From the NCBI GenBank assembly GCA_009760855.2, contig WPIO01000136.1:897001-961000 (forward strand): a stretch of 64,000 bases of DNA, written 5' to 3'. This DNA comes from Cristatella mucedo (lineage: Eukaryota; Bryozoa; Phylactolaemata; Cristatellidae). Below, in pieces: positions 61,506 to 64,000 of this stretch (position 1 is its first letter; the number at the start of each line of letters is the position of its first letter). The position numbers and the translations under genes are program-made. Below the pieces are notes generated by a model. The model saw only the letters and a program-made list of their open reading frames with translations, was not told where the DNA came from and did not search any database.

Positions 61506-62067
61506 GTAGTGGAGAACGTGCGAGGAGTGTGGAGATAAAACTGAGCTAGGCGCGCAGCGACTTTGTGCGCTTGCGAATATAGCTCAGTAAAATCCCCAAT
61601 TTGTGTGTCTCGCTTTCCAATTCACGCCGCGGACTCACGACCCCCTTTAGCAACGGTAAGCAGGTCAGCGCCAGAAACGCTCGTTTCGTGGCGGCCAGCT
61701 TATTGCGCGTAGGCGCGCACCGAACGGCAGTAGGCGCTAGGAAACGCCGCTAGGTAAGCGGCAGAGCAAGCCAACCCCGCCGAGCCTTCGGCGTTACACT
61801 GCTTCCCACTTTCTCTTTGTTTCGTTAGACGAAGTCTGTTGGCTACCGAATGCGTACCGAGAGGCGCTTGGGCTGTGAGTGCGCTATAGAAAACTCTCCT
61901 GCGTAACACCCACTTAGTCTTTATGGCTCTGTGGAGTTGCAGATGGAGATACATTACATTACACTACAATACAATAGAATTACCGCTGCCTCCGAGTGAA
62001 TGGAATTGACAGTAATAAAAAGATTACTCAAGTACAACACGTTGCTACTACATTGATAGATTGCTAG

Positions 62068-62076
62068 CATGTGTGT

Positions 62077-62157
<81 letters not shown>
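62068..62157. repeat. (GT)n microsatellite
   Basis: About 43 GT dinucleotides. Confidence 0.95.
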
Positions 62158-63009
62158 ATGTGCCGACCAAAACTTAACTCAAGAAAGTTGTCAAGCTGCT
62201 CACAGCTATGGGTCGCGAGATATCGAGGTATGCACGTACACAGCGTTTGACAGTGTTTGCACGTCAATCGAGAGTCAAAACTACTTGGAAATGTGCTGAT
62301 GAGATCCCCACAGCTCCCTCTCAAGTCTCCGTCATAATTAAGACTATAGATATCGAGCAAAATCAGGATTCCTCGGCTGCTGGCAGTCGGTAGACCGACT
62401 GGATCGACTCACGGCACCACGGACATCACGGGTCGTTCTCGTCGAGTAATGACCGTCTTCAAGCCCTGGCGGACAATCCTGTCAGACCGTAGCTGAGTAA
62501 TATCTTGGCAGTCATTATCTGGTGTATCTGAGTTGTCACTGTTGCGTAGAAAACAACCACAGAGGCATGTGTTGACTCGCGTTTCCTTTGAGCATCGTCC
62601 GAAAGGGTCAACCAGAATGAGGGGGCGCCCCATGGCCCGGTGCTTGTACTAACCAGCACTAGCCCAGTCGCGGGGCAGCAAAGCACCCCGATTCCCATTG
62701 GCAAGGTATCACTGGCTGGCCGTCCGACACTCACACACACGCATCTCCGGAGCTACTGCTTGGCGCTCCGTTCTACTCATTAAAGAGTTACAACCTAGGA
62801 ATCGGATTGCTTAGCGGTATTTCACCCTAAGAGTACAAAAGTAAAGATTCGGAACCTGAATTGTAATTATTAGGAAATTGTTAAGGTTTTGTCACAATTT
62901 ATTATTAGGCAACATAAAAAGTCCTAGTCACTGAAATAGTAAAGAAAGTAGAGGTTAGCTGATCGAACATCCTGTACGTAGTGGCAGACTTGCTTTAGCA
63001 GTTCTCACT
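62158..63009. other. No supportable gene
   Basis: Frames of 74 and 93 codons on the - strand (62409-62740) overlap each other and have no recognisable domain. Nothing else is seen. Confidence 0.4.
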
Positions 63010-63140
63010 TTGCTTCAGTGGACAATGATGAATTGCCCACTGCAGCCGGCAATAAACCATTGCCTGCTACAGGACTCGAACCCAGCACTCAGCTGCGATC
63101 TGGGTGCCGAACTGGATGCCACTTACGCATTGAGCTTTCA
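63010..63140 (-). mobile_element. tRNA-like SINE, second family
   Basis: On the - strand: GCGTAAGTGGCAT, then B box GCTGGGTTCGAGTCCTG, then CAATGGTTTATTGCCGGCTG. Same layout as 11629 and 36862. Confidence 0.65.
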
Positions 63141-63429
63141 CGAGAGTGGGACGCTGCGGCGGCCGCGGGACAGCTGCACCTCTCAGTGGCTGTCGAATAG
63201 ACATTAAGGTGTGGGCACTCTTTATTTGTGCCGCCGAGATCGGCTGTCGTCGGTATGCGTGCGCGTATCGGCGGGAGCAGCCTCTAAGACTCGCTGTAGC
63301 CATCCTGCGAGGCGCTGCTTCGCCAGCACTAGTCACGTGTTACCAATGACTGGCACAGCTAAAAGCGCTGTGCCTGTGGCCCAACGTCACTGGTGGGAAA
63401 CATCTAAAGTTTGCTTATAACCATCGGTG
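63141..63429. other. No supportable feature
   Basis: Short frames on both strands; nothing recognisable. Confidence 0.35.
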
Positions 63430-64000
63430 TCTACTTTTAGTACAGGGTGCCCCAGGGCTCGGTGAACTTCTTATATAAAATTATAATCACCTTCTTGCCG
63501 CTGTAATCGAGAATCGTAGTCTTTGCTTTCACGTCTATGCTGAAGACACAGTTGTACCTATGCCCTGATCCCTCCCAGACCTTCAGCCCGTCAAACTCCC
63601 TCTACTCAATTGCATTATTTCTAGCTGATGTCCACACTTGGATGGCAGCAAACTTTCTCAAATTGAATGATCGCAAAATCAACTTAGTGATTATAGGCAA
63701 ACTAAGTGCGATTCAGAAATCTTGACACGCAGGGTGGGTTTGGTCAAAACATCTCTTGTAGTATCTGCACAAAATCTAGGTGTTCCGTTCTAAAGTGAGC
63801 GTTCACTAACCGACCGTATCAGCTCCACAGTCAAGTCTGCCTAATGTTATACACGTAAATTGTAAAAGAAAGTGGGCCTGCCTAGACAGGGGTACCACAT
63901 TCGAGTTAGTCCGTGCGTTTGTGAAATCCCGCAAGGACTTTGCGACTCACTACTTGGAGATCTCCAGCCTATGCAATCAGGCGGTTACAGCTTGTGCCGA
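63430..64000 (+). mobile_element. Degraded LINE, RT, runs off the window
   Basis: + strand: GGGTGCCCCAGGGCTCGGTG (encoding GAPGLG, the GVPQGS motif), then YAEDTVVPM-like sequence in place of YADD, PSNSLYSIALFLADVHTWMA and ANFLKLNDRK (to about 63690). Further family words continue to the window end. Not functional. Confidence 0.78.

Larger units (their letters stand above)
60488..61798 (+). mobile_element. Solo LTR (about 1.3 kb)
   Basis: Starts TGTAGCGCC and ends GGCGTTACA: TG...CA ends that form a short terminal inverted repeat, the standard LTR layout. It has a TATA-like TATTTAAG at 60887-60894 and, near the 3' side, ATAAAACTGAGC (61536) and CAGTAAAATCCCCAATTTG (61584), resembling the R-U5 end of retrotransposon LTRs. 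No gag or pol and no second LTR are present, so it is solo. The target duplication is imperfect (CTAT before, CT after). Open frames inside it (up to 246 codons) have no domain. Confidence 0.8.
60334..61972 (+). mobile_element. LINE 3' end split by an LTR insertion
   Basis: The left part (60334-60487) covers TTTTCAGGTCCTAGACTGTG through CTGACTCTACTAT. The right part (61799-61972) resumes with GCTTCCCACTTTCTCTTTG and continues to GGAGATACATTACATTACAC. Between them lies a 1311-bp insertion. Removing it restores the order seen in the uninterrupted copies. Confidence 0.9.

Overview
This window is eukaryotic and almost certainly from an intron-rich invertebrate animal. Coding sequence is broken into short exons by GT-AG introns, and the DNA between them is full of degraded non-LTR retrotransposons, tRNA-derived SINEs, microsatellites and minisatellites. 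I cannot name the species. There are no prokaryotic features and no CRISPR array.

The one gene I can reconstruct is a prominin (CD133 family, five-pass cholesterol-binding membrane glycoprotein) on the + strand. I place 24 exons between 17757 and 54109. They join in frame into 773 codons plus a stop, close to the equivalent part of vertebrate prominin-1. The exons encode, in order: TM1 and the Cys-rich cytoplasmic loop; TM2; the first large, glycosylated extracellular loop; TM3, a Cys-rich loop and TM4; the second large extracellular loop; TM5 with a basic stop; and a Tyr/Gly/Pro-rich cytoplasmic tail. The N-terminal exon(s) with the signal peptide were not found. One junction (45787 to about 45933) is unresolved.

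Layout. 1-8525: no supportable gene; a TA-rich hairpin, LINE tails and tRNA-like SINEs. 8526-11140: a 2.6 kb minisatellite of 14-bp units. 11141-17756: SINE and LINE debris, possibly holding unseen prominin 5' exons. 17757-54109: the prominin gene. Its introns carry a recent LINE 3' end (19934-20643), a nearly perfect 788-bp inverted duplication (22948-23735 and 30589-31376) that brackets four exons, a second 14-bp minisatellite (25399-26013), a Tc1/mariner fragment and an R2-like endonuclease fragment (29.1-30.5 kb), and several other LINEs and tandem repeats. 54110-64000: a LINE graveyard with at least nine fragments, one split by a 1.3 kb solo LTR, plus a possible terminal exon of an unrecognised gene (58138-58578) with an AATAAA downstream.

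The most interesting features are the inverted duplication around prominin exons 5-8, which in pre-mRNA could pair and favour exon circularisation or editing; the two unrelated-looking 14-bp minisatellites; the solo LTR with internal 122-bp repeats nested in a LINE; and a tRNA-headed SINE that shares its 3' end with the local LINEs. Exon numbers and residue numbers below refer to the reconstructed partial protein, with residue 1 at the first codon of the exon at 17757.
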